Assembly: GCF_010131535.1 (NCBI RefSeq)
Contig: NZ_WUBS01000002.1
Span: 124,001 to 188,000, forward strand
DNA: 64,000 nt
Origin: Acerihabitans arboris
Lineage (GTDB): Bacteria; Pseudomonadota; Gammaproteobacteria; Enterobacterales; Enterobacteriaceae
Direction of reading: 5' to 3'
Below the pieces are notes generated by a model that did not search any database, had not been told where the DNA came from, and saw only the letters and a program-made list of their open reading frames with translations. The translations under genes were made by a program, and so were the position numbers. Every line of letters begins with the position of its first letter. Position 1 is the first letter of the stretch. Of this stretch, positions 16,582 through 26,513 are shown one piece after another.

Positions 16582-17475
16582 ATGATGAATGAGATAAATA
16601 ACTCTGCTATCAGTAATGATAGCAATCGTGTTTCAACAATCCCGGCACAGCGATTGAATAATGATTTAAGTAACAGAATTATAGCTACAAATAATTATAT
16701 TGGCCATTTATCGCTCTATTATCCCTGCACCATGGGACAGATTTTTTCCCACTTAAAGCCCAATGATTATTCGGCATGTCACCAAGCCTTAACAGAAATG
16801 AACGCCAAACCGCCCGTCCCATCGATAGAGTATTTCACCAGAAAATTGAAAAGAGTGATTTGGGATGAAAAAAGCATACCAAATCTCTATAAAAAAGTAT
16901 GTAGTGCCATTTTAGTTGACCCTTCTGAAACAACTTCAAGTTATATTAAACAAATCAGTAATACAGTCATTGTGGGTAACAAAAATAATCTAGAAAATAA
17001 TAATGATCGGGAAAATCATATCACTATATCAATGCCAGCGGCCTATAACCAAGAATACAGTCGTTTCTTATTGGCGTTAACCCTATCAACCAATGAGTCA
17101 TTAGGTTCTTTTCATAACGACGGGGAAAGTGAATTATGCGTGAAATTTACTTCCGGCCCATCCCAAGCCAACCCAAAAAATACAATTATAAAATTCACAA
17201 CTTTTGAAAATATGTTCGACACTAATGAATGTGCCGCCACCTATCTTAAATGCATTATGGATGCGGCCGATAGACTCATTAAAAAACAACAAGGCGAAGA
17301 AAAACTGTTATGTGCTTTGACCATTAAACGCGTGATCGACTATTTAAAACTTAAAAACCACCCTAATTTAGATAACAAAGAAATAGAAAATATAACAAAA
17401 GGTTACCCTTATTTATTAAATCTGGCTAAAGCACTACGAAACCTATATCCTGAGCTAGACACCAACCAAAGTTAG
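16582..17475 (+). CDS. Uncharacterised AT-rich orphan protein, 297 residues
   Basis: I do not recognise this family. The start at 16582 has a good AAGGA six bases upstream. The product is soluble, has no signal peptide or membrane helix, and is rich in Asn, Lys and Ile. The N-terminal 40 residues are polar and Ser/Asn-rich (NSAISNDSNRVSTIPAQ), as seen in many exported effectors but not specific to them. Later segments look helical (about 85-110 and 225-290). Base composition is far more AT-rich than all neighbours, a strong sign of foreign origin. It is followed by a hairpin at 17487-17510 and by gene debris. A secreted effector or toxin is conceivable but unproven. Confidence 0.8.
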   Translation: MMNEINNSAISNDSNRVSTIPAQRLNNDLSNRIIATNNYIGHLSLYYPCTMGQIFSHLKPNDYSACHQALTEMNAKPPVPSIEYFTRKLKRVIWDEKSIPNLYKKVCSAILVDPSETTSSYIKQISNTVIVGNKNNLENNNDRENHITISMPAAYNQEYSRFLLALTLSTNESLGSFHNDGESELCVKFTSGPSQANPKNTIIKFTTFENMFDTNECAATYLKCIMDAADRLIKKQQGEEKLLCALTIKRVIDYLKLKNHPNLDNKEIENITKGYPYLLNLAKALRNLYPELDTNQS

Positions 17476-17486
17476 ATTACCTTTAA

Positions 17487-17510
17487 ATTCATCTGCTTGC
17501 GCAGGTGAAT
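17487..17510. terminator. Hairpin after the AT-rich orphan gene, possible terminator
   Basis: Ten-base stem with one G-T wobble: ATTCATCTGC (17487-17496), loop TTGC, GCAGGTGAAT (17501-17510). It begins 12 bases after the stop codon. No U-tract follows on the plus strand, so intrinsic termination is uncertain. Confidence 0.4.
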
Positions 17511-18063
17511 CATCTAAACCACTGGACAAGGCGTGTATCGTTAATTCACTTGCAACGCCTTATCGGTCCACGCGCGGACCGGTTGCGCTTTATCCTTACC
17601 GCCAGGGGCACTGGCTTAAAAAAGGCGTCTTATGATGCCTTCTCTGCACGCGTTGTGCCCCATCATGACATTCCGGGCATTCCAAAGCGCCCTCCCGCCG
17701 CCACAAGACATTCATCCGTTTGCTGTTCTTGATGAACATGCGGCGGAGCCTCTTGCAGCCTTTTGGTCCGACCAATAACGGAAAAAATGTGACTATTGCT
17801 CGCAAATCGATAAAAAAGCCGCTGGCATCATTGTTATTTGTTACTTATTAATTAATTTTATGTATCAAATGAATTGCTGAAATGTTGTGGTAGGACCAAT
17901 TATGATCAACATCCAACCTTATGAATATGCGTTTTATTAACACCGGTTATTTATCCATCAAGGCCAAGCTTGCAGTCTTCGCCGACCTTTTCCGCCGGGC
18001 ATGACCTGCCCGGGCGGCCAGGAGCATTCCCGCCGCCGCAAGCCGAGTCCGAGGAGAGCATCC
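17511..18063. other. Intergenic debris and lldP promoter region
   Basis: Bases about 17520-17770 have several short overlapping reading frames on both strands (for example a 49-residue plus-strand frame ending TAA at about 17779) but no recognisable family; they look like decayed coding DNA. Bases about 17800-17950 become AT-rich and contain the LldR-type operator. The stretch just before lldP holds the GAGGAGAG ribosome-binding site. Confidence 0.45.
17888..17898. promoter_or_regulatory. LldR-type operator TGGT-AGG-ACCA upstream of lldP
   Basis: Perfect TGGTNNNACCA palindrome in the context TGTGGTAGGACCAAT. This is the half-site arrangement known for LldR and PdhR of the FadR branch of GntR regulators. 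It lies about 165 bases upstream of lldP, whose operon encodes the matching regulator. The motif is seen directly; the binding protein is inferred from family knowledge. Confidence 0.65.
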
Positions 18064-19719
18064 ATGCCAATCTGGCCACAAAATTATGACCCGCTCGGCA
18101 ATATCTGGCTATCGAGCCTGGTTGCCGCCATTCCCATTGTATTTTTCTTCTTCGCGCTGATTAAATTACGCCTGAAAGGCTACCTGGCGGGCACCATCAC
18201 CACGTTCCTCGCCCTGCTGGTGGCGCTGCTGCTGTTTCGCATGCCGCCCGATCGGGCGCTGGCCTCGGTGGTCTACGGCTTCTTCTACGGACTATGGCCT
18301 ATCGCGTGGATTATCGTCGCCGCCGTGTTTGTCTATAAGATTTCGGTCAAGACCGGCCAGTTCGACATTATCCGCTCATCCATCCTGTCGGTAACGCCGG
18401 ATCAGCGCCTGCAGATGCTCATCGTCGGCTTCTCGTTCGGCGCGTTCCTGGAGGGGGCCGCCGGTTTCGGCGCGCCGGTGGCCATCACCGCCGCGCTGCT
18501 GGTGGGGCTGGGATTCAAGCCGCTCTATGCCGCCGGCTTATGCCTGATTGCCAATACCGCGCCCGTGGCTTTCGGCGCGATGGGCGTACCCATTATCGTC
18601 GCCGGGCAGGTGACCAATATCGATCCCTTCACCATCGGCCAAATGGTCGGCCGGCAGTTGCCGTTCCTGACCATCATCGTCCTGTTCTGGATCATGGCCA
18701 TTATGGACGGATGGCGCGGGATCAGGGAAACCTGGCCGGCGGTGCTGGTGGCGGGAAGCTCATTTGCCCTGGCCCAGTACCTGAGCTCGAATTTCCTTGG
18801 TCCGGAGCTGCCGGATATCATCTCCTCGCTGGTGTCGCTGGTGTGCCTGACCCTGTTCCTGCGCGTCTGGCGCCCGGCGCGCATCTTCAGGTTCAGCGAT
18901 GACGCCAACCAGGCGGCCCACGCCTTCACGCCCGCCAAGACCTATACCGCCGGACAGATTATCCGCGCCTGGATGCCGTTTATTTTCCTGACCGCCACGG
19001 TCACCCTTTGGAGCGTTCCGCCGTTCAAGGCGTTGTTTGTCGCGGGAGGGCCGCTGCAAGGCTGGGTGGTGAATATTTCCGTGCCCTTCCTGGACAAGCT
19101 GGTGGCAAAGACGCCGCCGGTGGTGGCGGAAGCCCTGCCGTACGCGGCGGTATACAGGTTCGATTGGTTCTCGGCCACCGGCACCGCCATCATGGTGGCG
19201 GCATTTATCTCGATTGCCTATCTGCGCATGGAGCCGCGCGTGGCGGCGGCGACCTTTAAGGAAACGCTCAGGGATCTGGCGCTGCCGATCTACTCCATCG
19301 GCATGGTGCTCGCCTTCGCGTTTATTTCCAATTATTCCGGTCTTTCCGCCACGCTGGCCCTGGCCCTGGCGCATACCGGCCACGCCTTTACCTTTTTCTC
19401 GCCCTTTCTCGGCTGGCTGGGCGTGTTCCTCACCGGCTCCGACACCGCGTCAAACGCCCTGTTCGCCGCGCTGCAGGCCACCACCGCGCAGCAAATCGGG
19501 GTATCCGACGTGCTGCTGGTGGCGGCCAATACCTCGGGCGGCGTCACCGGGAAAATGATTTCGCCACAGTCCATCGCCATCGCCTGCGCGGCGGTGGGGC
19601 TGGTGGGCCATGAACCGGATTTATTTCGCTTTACGGTGAAACACAGCCTGATCTTCTGTTGTATCGTAGGGGTTATCACTACCCTGCAGGCCTATATTCT
19701 GCCCTGGATGATCCCATGA
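18064..19719 (+). CDS. lldP: L-lactate permease (LctP family)
   Basis: Proton-coupled lactate permease of the inner membrane, 551 residues from the ATG at 18064, the usual family length. This start has GAGGAGAG upstream; the longer in-frame extension to 18001 lacks membrane-protein character. About a dozen helices are present, with the family stretches [46 protein letters not shown] and [17 protein letters not shown]. First gene of lldPRD, same order as in E. coli; its stop overlaps the lldR start (ATGA). Confidence 0.95.
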   Translation: MPIWPQNYDPLGNIWLSSLVAAIPIVFFFFALIKLRLKGYLAGTITTFLALLVALLLFRMPPDRALASVVYGFFYGLWPIAWIIVAAVFVYKISVKTGQFDIIRSSILSVTPDQRLQMLIVGFSFGAFLEGAAGFGAPVAITAALLVGLGFKPLYAAGLCLIANTAPVAFGAMGVPIIVAGQVTNIDPFTIGQMVGRQLPFLTIIVLFWIMAIMDGWRGIRETWPAVLVAGSSFALAQYLSSNFLGPELPDIISSLVSLVCLTLFLRVWRPARIFRFSDDANQAAHAFTPAKTYTAGQIIRAWMPFIFLTATVTLWSVPPFKALFVAGGPLQGWVVNISVPFLDKLVAKTPPVVAEALPYAAVYRFDWFSATGTAIMVAAFISIAYLRMEPRVAAATFKETLRDLALPIYSIGMVLAFAFISNYSGLSATLALALAHTGHAFTFFSPFLGWLGVFLTGSDTASNALFAALQATTAQQIGVSDVLLVAANTSGGVTGKMISPQSIAIACAAVGLVGHEPDLFRFTVKHSLIFCCIVGVITTLQAYILPWMIP

Positions 19720-20504
19720 CCTTACATGATATCCGCCTGGCCGACCAAATCGTCGAACGTCTTAAACGCCTGATAACGGAACGCGGGCTGGCGGCGGGCA
19801 TGCGCCTGCCGGCCGAGCGCCAGCTGGCCGCCCAGCTTGGCGTGTCGCGCTCATCGGTGCGCGAGGCGATCCAGAAGCTCAGCAGCCAGGGACTGGTGGT
19901 CAGCCGCCGCGGCGGCGGAACCTACGTCCAGAACGACACCCATCAATGGTCCGAGCAGCGTATCGTCCTGCCGCTGAAGATGCTGATGGCCGACGATCCG
20001 GATTATCGTTATGACGTATTGGAAGCGCGGCTGGCTATCGAGGCCAGCACCGCATGGCACGCGGCGCTGCGCGCCACCGACACCGACAAGGACCGGCTGC
20101 GGATGTGTTTCGATGCCACGCTGCGGGTCAACGACAGCGACGATCCCGACCTGGCCGCGCAGTCCGACGTACGTTTTCACCTGGCGATTGCCGAAGCCTC
20201 GCACAACCTGGTGCTGCTGCAAACCATGCGCGGATTGTTCGATCTGCTCCAATCCTCGGTGATGCAAAGCCGCCGACGCATGTATCAGGTGCCGGTTATT
20301 TTTGCCCAATTAACGGAACAGCACCATGAGCTGCTGCAGGCCATCCTGGCCGGCGCCCAGGAGCGCGCGCGCGCCGCGGCGATAGCCCATCTTGCCTGCG
20401 TCGATACCACGCTCAGAGCCCTGCACGAAGACGAAGCCCGGCAGGCCCGCGTCACCCGGCTGCCCCACCACGACACCGACATTATGCGAGAACAGGATAA
20501 ATGA
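19716..20504 (+). CDS. lldR: L-lactate-responsive regulator LldR (GntR family, FadR branch)
   Basis: GntR-family regulator of the lactate operon, 262 residues from the ATG at 19716. The winged helix (about 5-75) reads [25 protein letters not shown] and the wing RRGGGTYV, close to E. coli LldR. A FCD effector domain (about 95-235) follows. The start overlaps the lldP stop and its own stop overlaps the lldD start (ATGA both times). A matching operator is present upstream of lldP. Confidence 0.92.
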   Translation: MTLHDIRLADQIVERLKRLITERGLAAGMRLPAERQLAAQLGVSRSSVREAIQKLSSQGLVVSRRGGGTYVQNDTHQWSEQRIVLPLKMLMADDPDYRYDVLEARLAIEASTAWHAALRATDTDKDRLRMCFDATLRVNDSDDPDLAAQSDVRFHLAIAEASHNLVLLQTMRGLFDLLQSSVMQSRRRMYQVPVIFAQLTEQHHELLQAILAGAQERARAAAIAHLACVDTTLRALHEDEARQARVTRLPHHDTDIMREQDK

Positions 20505-21655
20505 TCATTTCAGCAGCAACCGACTATCGCGCGGCGGCCAAACGCAAGCTGCCGCCCTTTCTGTTTCACTACCTGGACGGCGGCGCCTATGCCGAATATA
20601 CCCTGAAGCGCAACGTGGAAGACCTGGCGCAGGTGGCGCTCCGGCAACGGGTGCTGCGCAATATGTCGGCACTGAGCCTGGAAACGCAGCTGTTTGGACA
20701 GACGCTCGCCATGCCGGTGGCCCTGGCGCCGGTCGGGTTATGCGGCATGTATGCCCGGCGCGGCGAGGTGCAGGCGGCCAGGGCCGCCGAGAGCAAGGGC
20801 ATTCCCTTTACGCTGTCGACCGTGTCGGTCGGCACCATCGAGGAAGTATCCTCGGCCATTACCGGGCCGATGTGGTTCCAGCTCTATGTGCTCAAGGACC
20901 GGGGCTTTATGCGCAACGCCCTTGAGCGCGCCAGGGCCGCGGGCTGCACGACGCTGGTCTTCACCGTGGATATGCCGGTTCCCGGCGCCCGTTACCGCGA
21001 CGCCCATTCGGGCATGAGCGGGCCGAACGCGGCACTGCGGCGCTACCTGCAGGCGGTGGCCCATCCCGCCTGGGCCTGGGATGTCGGTCTGCTCGGACGC
21101 CCCCACGACCTCGGCAACATTTCCGCCTACCTGGGCAAACCCACCGGCCTGGCGGACTATATCGGCTGGCTGGCGAAAAATTTCGACCCCTCCATTTCCT
21201 GGAGCGACCTGGAATGGATCCGCGAGTTCTGGCAGGGACCGATGATCATCAAGGGCATTCTTGATGCCGAGGATGCGCGGGATGCGGTGCGCTTCGGCGC
21301 GGACGGCATCGTGGTGTCCAATCACGGCGGACGCCAGCTCGACGGCGTGCTCTCCTCCACCCGCGCGTTGCCCGCCATCGCCGACGCGGTAAAGGGCGAT
21401 ATCGCCATTCTCGCCGACAGCGGCGTTCGCAACGGCCTGGACGTGGTGCGCATGATAGCGCTGGGCGCCGACACCGTGCTGCTGGGACGGGCCTATATCT
21501 ATGCCCTGGCGACGGCGGGAGAAAAAGGCGTGGCCAATCTGCTTGACCTTATCGACAAGGAAATGCGGGTGGCCATGACCCTCACCGGCGCCGGGACTAT
21601 CGCCGGGATCACGCGCGAGTCGCTGGCGCGGCACGTTATCCAGGAGCCCCTCTAG
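20501..21655 (+). CDS. lldD: L-lactate dehydrogenase, FMN-dependent
   Basis: Membrane-associated, quinone-linked flavoenzyme oxidising L-lactate to pyruvate; 384 residues versus 396 in E. coli. It belongs to the alpha-hydroxyacid oxidase family, with the N-terminal [16 protein letters not shown], the FMN-site [25 protein letters not shown] and the catalytic [10 protein letters not shown] containing the active-site His and substrate-binding Arg. The phosphate-binding end [19 protein letters not shown] and LLGRAY is intact. Last gene of lldPRD. Confidence 0.95.
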   Translation: MIISAATDYRAAAKRKLPPFLFHYLDGGAYAEYTLKRNVEDLAQVALRQRVLRNMSALSLETQLFGQTLAMPVALAPVGLCGMYARRGEVQAARAAESKGIPFTLSTVSVGTIEEVSSAITGPMWFQLYVLKDRGFMRNALERARAAGCTTLVFTVDMPVPGARYRDAHSGMSGPNAALRRYLQAVAHPAWAWDVGLLGRPHDLGNISAYLGKPTGLADYIGWLAKNFDPSISWSDLEWIREFWQGPMIIKGILDAEDARDAVRFGADGIVVSNHGGRQLDGVLSSTRALPAIADAVKGDIAILADSGVRNGLDVVRMIALGADTVLLGRAYIYALATAGEKGVANLLDLIDKEMRVAMTLTGAGTIAGITRESLARHVIQEPL

Positions 21656-22049
21656 CCGGAGGGGGTTCCCGCCGGGTCGTCCCCTGGCATACCAGCGCCT
21701 GCCGGCCGCGGAAAGCGCCTGCGTCCGCATGATGGCCGGGGCGGACGTCAGGCCGCGCCGCCGCCTGCGCGGCATAGGCGCCGTACAATACACATCGCCA
21801 TGCGATTTATCTGTCACGCAACATGTTTTGCAACGGTTAATCCACGCGTCAAAACATGGGCTGCCTCTCTCTAATAATCGCCATTGTCTTATTAAACGTG
21901 ATCTCAATCATATTTTAACGCCCATATTGCCCCGGTGGTCAATTAGCCATAGCCATTGTGGCCACTATTTAATATTTACAACTTGTCAACAAGGCTATTA
22001 TAGTCATAAATAGCAACCGGCGGATAATAGTGCAATTCGGAGCCAATCC
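21656..22049. other. Intergenic region between lldD and the PTS operon
   Basis: The first 130 bases are GC-rich without a clear terminator; the last 150 are AT-rich and likely carry the promoter of the regulator/PTS genes. A small repeat CTTGT-CA-ACAAG lies at 21982-21993. No gene is supported. Confidence 0.45.
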
Positions 22050-23561
22050 ATGATGAGGAACCTGACGGACAGACAGATAAAAATCATGAAGCACCTGATT
22101 AACCACAAAGAGTATATCAGCATCGAGTCGATATCGTCTTTAGTGGTCGCGTCAAAACGCACGATACGCAGGGATATTGAAATGATTAACGATAAATTAT
22201 CTACCGAGGGTATTTTTCTGGCCAGCAAGACCGGACGTGGAATTATTGCCGAATTTCGTAACGATGCCGCGGAGATCACCTCAAGAAACGTATTTATGAA
22301 TGACAGTGATGTCTTTAACACTAGCGTCCGCTTGTTAAAAATAGCGTCGGATTTATTGATGAATTCACCGCAGCCTACGTCCATCAGTGAATTGTCAAAA
22401 AAATATTTTATCAGCCGGGCATCTATCGTCAATGATTTAAAAAAAATCGAAACCTGGCTCGCACATTTTGATCTGGCGCTGTTTAAAGACCTTAGCGGCA
22501 CGCGGATAATCGGTAATGAGAAATCGATGCGAATCGCCATGAAGGCCCTGGTGTTAAAATCCATTTACAGCAATATGAACATGATGGAAAGCCGGATAGA
22601 TACGGCCATTCTCAGCGAGCTATCGGCGAAGTTCGGCGAGCAGCATGTATTATTTACCACCGATCTGATTACCGCGATTGAAGACCAGCTTGCGTACCGT
22701 ATCAGCGACCCTTATTACATCAATTTGTTTACTCATATCCTGGTATTGATCCATCGAATTAACCTGAGAATTAATGATAGCGAAATCCCATGCGATGATT
22801 TTATTGCTCAGGATCGGGTAATGTATGAAATTTCGCTATCAATAATCAATACCATTGAAAATAAATATAATATACGGATCAACACAATCGAAGCTGAATA
22901 TATTTACCAATATCTGGTCTCCTCGGGCAAGACCGATATTGATAACAGCAGCAGTGTAAAAACCAACGGTTCCGGCCGTTCGCTGGCCTTTACCCGCCAG
23001 CTGATCGTGCGGGTGTCATCGCTGATCAACGTGGACATCACGATGGATAACCATCTGATGACCTCGCTGCTTTCCCATGTCAAACCGATGCTGAACCGGC
23101 TTGAGTATCATATCAGGATTAAAAATCCGCTGCTGCATGATATCAAAAATGAGCTGGGCAGCATTTTCGCCGCGGTAAAAAATGCCGCCAACGGCATTGC
23201 CGCGGAACATGCCATCGGCCCGGTCACCGACGATGAGATCGGCTACCTGACGGTACACATCCAGGCGGCGATTGAAAATAATATCGAAAGAAAACGCGTG
23301 CTGCTGGTGTGCTCGAGCGGCCTGGGCACGTCGCAACTGCTCCATGGGCGGGTGATAAGGGCCTTCCCCTGCTGGGAGATTGTCGGCATCGTGTCCGGGC
23401 AGGAGATAGCGCGATATATAACACAACATGATGTGGACATCATCATATCGACTATCCGGCTAGAGGAAATAAACCGGCCGGTGGTGTATGTATCGGCGCT
23501 ATTTACCGCCAAAGATATCAGCCGGGTGACGGAATGCCTGGTGGCCAATTATATGAAATAG
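22050..23561 (+). CDS. PRD-containing transcriptional regulator with PTS EIIB-like domain
   Basis: A PTS-controlled activator of the MtlR/LicR type, 503 residues. Order of parts: helix-turn-helix (about 5-60, RTIRRDIEMIN), second Mga-like helix-turn-helix (about 90-150, YFISRASIVNDLKKIE), PRD1 (about 190-290), PRD2 (about 310-410, with HIQAAIEN) and a EIIB-gat/fru-like domain with C421 in VLLVCSSGLGTSQLL. No EIIA domain is attached. Phosphorylation of PRD histidines and C421 by the adjacent PTS would couple transcription to sugar flux. Lower GC than the lactate genes. Confidence 0.9.
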   Translation: MMRNLTDRQIKIMKHLINHKEYISIESISSLVVASKRTIRRDIEMINDKLSTEGIFLASKTGRGIIAEFRNDAAEITSRNVFMNDSDVFNTSVRLLKIASDLLMNSPQPTSISELSKKYFISRASIVNDLKKIETWLAHFDLALFKDLSGTRIIGNEKSMRIAMKALVLKSIYSNMNMMESRIDTAILSELSAKFGEQHVLFTTDLITAIEDQLAYRISDPYYINLFTHILVLIHRINLRINDSEIPCDDFIAQDRVMYEISLSIINTIENKYNIRINTIEAEYIYQYLVSSGKTDIDNSSSVKTNGSGRSLAFTRQLIVRVSSLINVDITMDNHLMTSLLSHVKPMLNRLEYHIRIKNPLLHDIKNELGSIFAAVKNAANGIAAEHAIGPVTDDEIGYLTVHIQAAIENNIERKRVLLVCSSGLGTSQLLHGRVIRAFPCWEIVGIVSGQEIARYITQHDVDIIISTIRLEEINRPVVYVSALFTAKDISRVTECLVANYMK

Positions 23562-23608
23562 CGTTATGAAAAAACCTGATAATATTTATATTCCGCGGAG
23601 GACCACGA

Positions 23609-24082
23609 ATGACTCTCACCATGGCTATTGACGATGTTTTGCAGGAAGAATGTATTATCCTCAACTCACAGGCCCGGACCAAAGATCAGATTATTAATGA
23701 ACTCACCGACATCCTGTTCGACAGCGGCGCATTAGCGGATAAAACCTGTTTTTTAAAGGATGTCTGGTCAAGGGAGGAATTAGGTTCAACCGGTTTCGAA
23801 AATCATATTGCCATTCCCCATGGCAAATCCACCGCTGTATTAAAAACCCGTATTGCCATCGGCCGGGTCGATGGAGATATCCCTTGGGAAACGATAGACG
23901 GCACCAGGGTGCGATTAGTGATTCTGTTTGCGGTAAAGGATACCGACAGCGATGCCCGGCATATAAAAATATTATCAAAAATATCAATGGCATTAGGTGA
24001 TGATGAAGTCGTTGATGATTTACTCCATTTACAAAGCCGTAGCGAATTATATCGATTATTGGTAACCCGTTCTGAAAGTTAA
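23609..24082 (+). CDS. PTS fructose-family EIIA component
   Basis: Cytoplasmic phosphocarrier of 157 residues, PTS_EIIA_2 fold. The active-site histidine is H71 in FENHIAIPHGKS; the flanking REELGSTGF and the VRLVILFAVKD strand are typical. It transfers phosphate from HPr to the EIIB domain of the next gene. Lies 47 bases after the PRD regulator and 44 before the EIIBC gene, one probable operon. Confidence 0.92.
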   Translation: MTLTMAIDDVLQEECIILNSQARTKDQIINELTDILFDSGALADKTCFLKDVWSREELGSTGFENHIAIPHGKSTAVLKTRIAIGRVDGDIPWETIDGTRVRLVILFAVKDTDSDARHIKILSKISMALGDDEVVDDLLHLQSRSELYRLLVTRSES

Positions 24083-24126
24083 TATCCTAAAACTATAACT
24101 CTGTATTTACCTACCGGAGAAGGCAT

Positions 24127-25527
24127 ATGAACATTATCGCCGTGACCTCGTGTCCGACGGGTGTCGCGCACACCTATCTGGCCGAGGCTAATCTCAAAAA
24201 ATCCGCCAAGAAGTTAAATATACCTATTTTAGTCGAAACGCAGGGCGCGGTGGAAAGTGAATATATCCTGAGTAACGAGGATATAAAAAACGCCGACATC
24301 GTGCTTATCGCCGCCGATAAAAAAATCGAATTATCCCGTTTTATCAATAAAAATATCATCGAGGTATCGGTCACCAAAGCCGCCAAGGACGCGGAAGGCT
24401 TGCTGCGCGCCATCGTCGGGGGAGAATTGACCGCGCACCGGTTAAGCGACGCCGGCGACGCGCCGGCGGCCGGGCAGGCAACACGCTCGGCGATTGGCGA
24501 CATCTATGTCCATCTGATCACCGGCGTCAACCTGATGATCCCCTTTGTGGTCGCCGGCGGCATATTGATTGCCCTGAGTTTCGCCTTCGGAATTAAAGCG
24601 GCGACGCCCGGCGACCCGAGTTTTAACCCGCTGGCCAAAATGCTGTCGGATATCGGCGGCGGGTCCGCTTTTGCGCTGATGCTGCCGGTGCTGGCGTTCG
24701 GCATCAGCCAGTCCATTAGCGGCAAAGCGGGGATCGTGGCCGGCGCCGTGGGCGGCATGATGGCGATACACACCGGCTCCGGCTTCCTCGGGGCGCTGCT
24801 GGCGGGCTTTCTGGCCGGCTATGTCACCTTATTGATCAATAAATATATCAAGCTGCCTAAATCCATTATCAGCTTAAAACCGATCCTGATTGTACCGCTG
24901 CTAAGCGTATTCATCACCGGCGCCATGATGGCGCTGTTAATCGGCGAGCCCATCAAGCTGTTGCTGGGATTATTGACCACCTTTCTCAATTCGCTGGGTA
25001 ATGCCAACTCAGCCATCCTCGGCTTGTTATTCGGCATGATGGTGGCATTCGATATGGGCGGCCCGCTGAATAAAACGGTCTGCATGTTTGCCATCGGGCT
25101 AATGTCGAGCGGCATATACGGTCCGATCGCCGCCTGCATGGCCGCCGGCATGGTGCCGCCGCTGGGCATTGCCCTGGCGACCACCTTGTTTAAAAGGAAG
25201 TTCACCCGCCAGGAAGTCGAGACCGGCAAGGTTACCTACATCCTCGGCCTATCGTTTATTACCGAAGGCGCCATTCCGTTTGCCGTCGCCGATCCTTTTC
25301 GGGTGATACCGGCCATCGTCTGCGGCTCAGGACTGGCCGGCGCGCTGTCCATGATGCTGGGCTGCGCCTCGCGGGCGCCCCACGGCGGTATTTTCGTGAT
25401 GTTTATTCCCAACGTGATTACCAACGTGCTGGCCTATAGCTTCGCCATTGCCGCCGGGTCATTGCTTACCGCGCTCATTCTGCTTTTTATCAAGAAAGAT
25501 GTTCCCCAGTCCCTTCAGGAAGGATAA
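24127..25527 (+). CDS. PTS fructose-family EIIBC component
   Basis: Sugar-transporting PTS subunit, 466 residues. The N-terminal EIIB domain (about 1-100) has the phosphorylated C9 in TSCPTGVAHTYLAEANL. A single EIIB is present, unlike FruA, which carries a duplicated domain. The EIIC part (about 120-460) has roughly nine to ten helices, with MIPFVVAGGILIALSFAFG, FDMGGPLNKTVCMFAIGL, EGAIPFAVADP and the final APHGGIFVMF. Its true sugar is unknown; the linked aldolase suggests a ketose or keto-derivative. Confidence 0.92.
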   Translation: MNIIAVTSCPTGVAHTYLAEANLKKSAKKLNIPILVETQGAVESEYILSNEDIKNADIVLIAADKKIELSRFINKNIIEVSVTKAAKDAEGLLRAIVGGELTAHRLSDAGDAPAAGQATRSAIGDIYVHLITGVNLMIPFVVAGGILIALSFAFGIKAATPGDPSFNPLAKMLSDIGGGSAFALMLPVLAFGISQSISGKAGIVAGAVGGMMAIHTGSGFLGALLAGFLAGYVTLLINKYIKLPKSIISLKPILIVPLLSVFITGAMMALLIGEPIKLLLGLLTTFLNSLGNANSAILGLLFGMMVAFDMGGPLNKTVCMFAIGLMSSGIYGPIAACMAAGMVPPLGIALATTLFKRKFTRQEVETGKVTYILGLSFITEGAIPFAVADPFRVIPAIVCGSGLAGALSMMLGCASRAPHGGIFVMFIPNVITNVLAYSFAIAAGSLLTALILLFIKKDVPQSLQEG

Positions 25528-25532
25528 TCGCT

Positions 25533-26399
25533 ATGCTCTATACCATGAAAGACGTACTGACAGTGGCCAACCAACATAAATTCGGCGTTGGCGCCTTTAA
25601 TATCGCCAGCGCGGAATTTGCCCGCGCGGTGATTGAAACGGCGGAAGAACACGCCTCGCCGGTGATCCTGGAAATCCATCCCGACGAGATGCGTTTTACC
25701 GGCGCCGATTTTATCGTCTATCTCAGGACCCTGGCCATCAATGCCAGCGTGCCGGTGGTGATTCATCTGGACCACGGACGCAACCTGCGGGAAGTCATGC
25801 AGGCCATCTATGCCGGTTTTACGTCGGTGATGATCGACGCTTCCTGCGAGGATTTTGACGGCAATATCCGCGTCACGCAAAAAATCGTTGAAATCGCCCA
25901 TGCGCTGAACATCTCGGTCGAGGCGGAGCTGGGGACCATCGGCGCGATGAACGGCAGCGCGGAAGGCGGCACGGCTGAGATATTGTTTACCGACCCGCGG
26001 CAGGCGCAGATCTTCGCCGAACGGACCGGGGTGGATACCCTGGCGGTGGCCATCGGCACGTCTCACGGCTTATATCCCAAGGGTAAACAACCCAAGCTGG
26101 ATATCGAGCGGCTGCAGCAAATCAGGCAATTAGTGTCTATTCCGCTGGTATTGCACGGCGGTTCCGGCAACAAAGACAGCGAGGTGGCCGAAGCCATCCG
26201 TTATGGCGTCGGCAAGATCAATATTTCCAGCGAGATGAAAAAGGCCTTTTTCGTCTCGCTGGAGCAGGAGCTGAAAAGCGGCGATCATGAACCCAACGCA
26301 CTTTATATTAAACCGATGCAGGCCGCGGCCCGGGTGATTGCCAATAAAATGGCCCTGTTCGGTTCGGTGGATAAAAGCCGGTTATATCTCCCCGGCTAA
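25533..26399 (+). CDS. Class II ketose-bisphosphate aldolase (FbaA/GatY/KbaY family)
   Basis: Zn2+-dependent aldolase of 288 residues, probably cleaving a phosphorylated ketose to dihydroxyacetone phosphate and an aldehyde. Zinc and catalytic motifs are present: VIHLDHG (Asp/His near 82-83), VEAELGTIG, AIGTSHGLY and LHGGSG. The length fits the GatY/KbaY branch. It starts five bases after EIIBC, so product handling of the imported sugar phosphate is likely. With no 1-phosphofructokinase gene nearby, a substrate cleavable without a second phosphorylation is possible. Confidence 0.92.
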   Translation: MLYTMKDVLTVANQHKFGVGAFNIASAEFARAVIETAEEHASPVILEIHPDEMRFTGADFIVYLRTLAINASVPVVIHLDHGRNLREVMQAIYAGFTSVMIDASCEDFDGNIRVTQKIVEIAHALNISVEAELGTIGAMNGSAEGGTAEILFTDPRQAQIFAERTGVDTLAVAIGTSHGLYPKGKQPKLDIERLQQIRQLVSIPLVLHGGSGNKDSEVAEAIRYGVGKINISSEMKKAFFVSLEQELKSGDHEPNALYIKPMQAAARVIANKMALFGSVDKSRLYLPG

Positions 26400-26513
26400 G
26401 GCCCCTGCGCCTATATTGACCCTGGCCGGTTGACGGGAGAACGCCCCATGGCACGGCAGGCCTGTTATCGTCGATGTTAAATCAAAGGTCGCGCAGGCCC
26501 GCCACCCGCGGAT

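Noticed and set aside
16350-16625. Minus-strand ORF between tarD and the AT-rich orphan
   Set aside because: Runs across the promoter region and into the orphan gene start; no family resemblance or ribosome-binding site.
20738-21907. 389-codon minus ORF over lldD
   Set aside because: Long antisense shadow of a high-GC gene; translation is Gly/Arg/His-rich without domains, while the plus frame is LldD.
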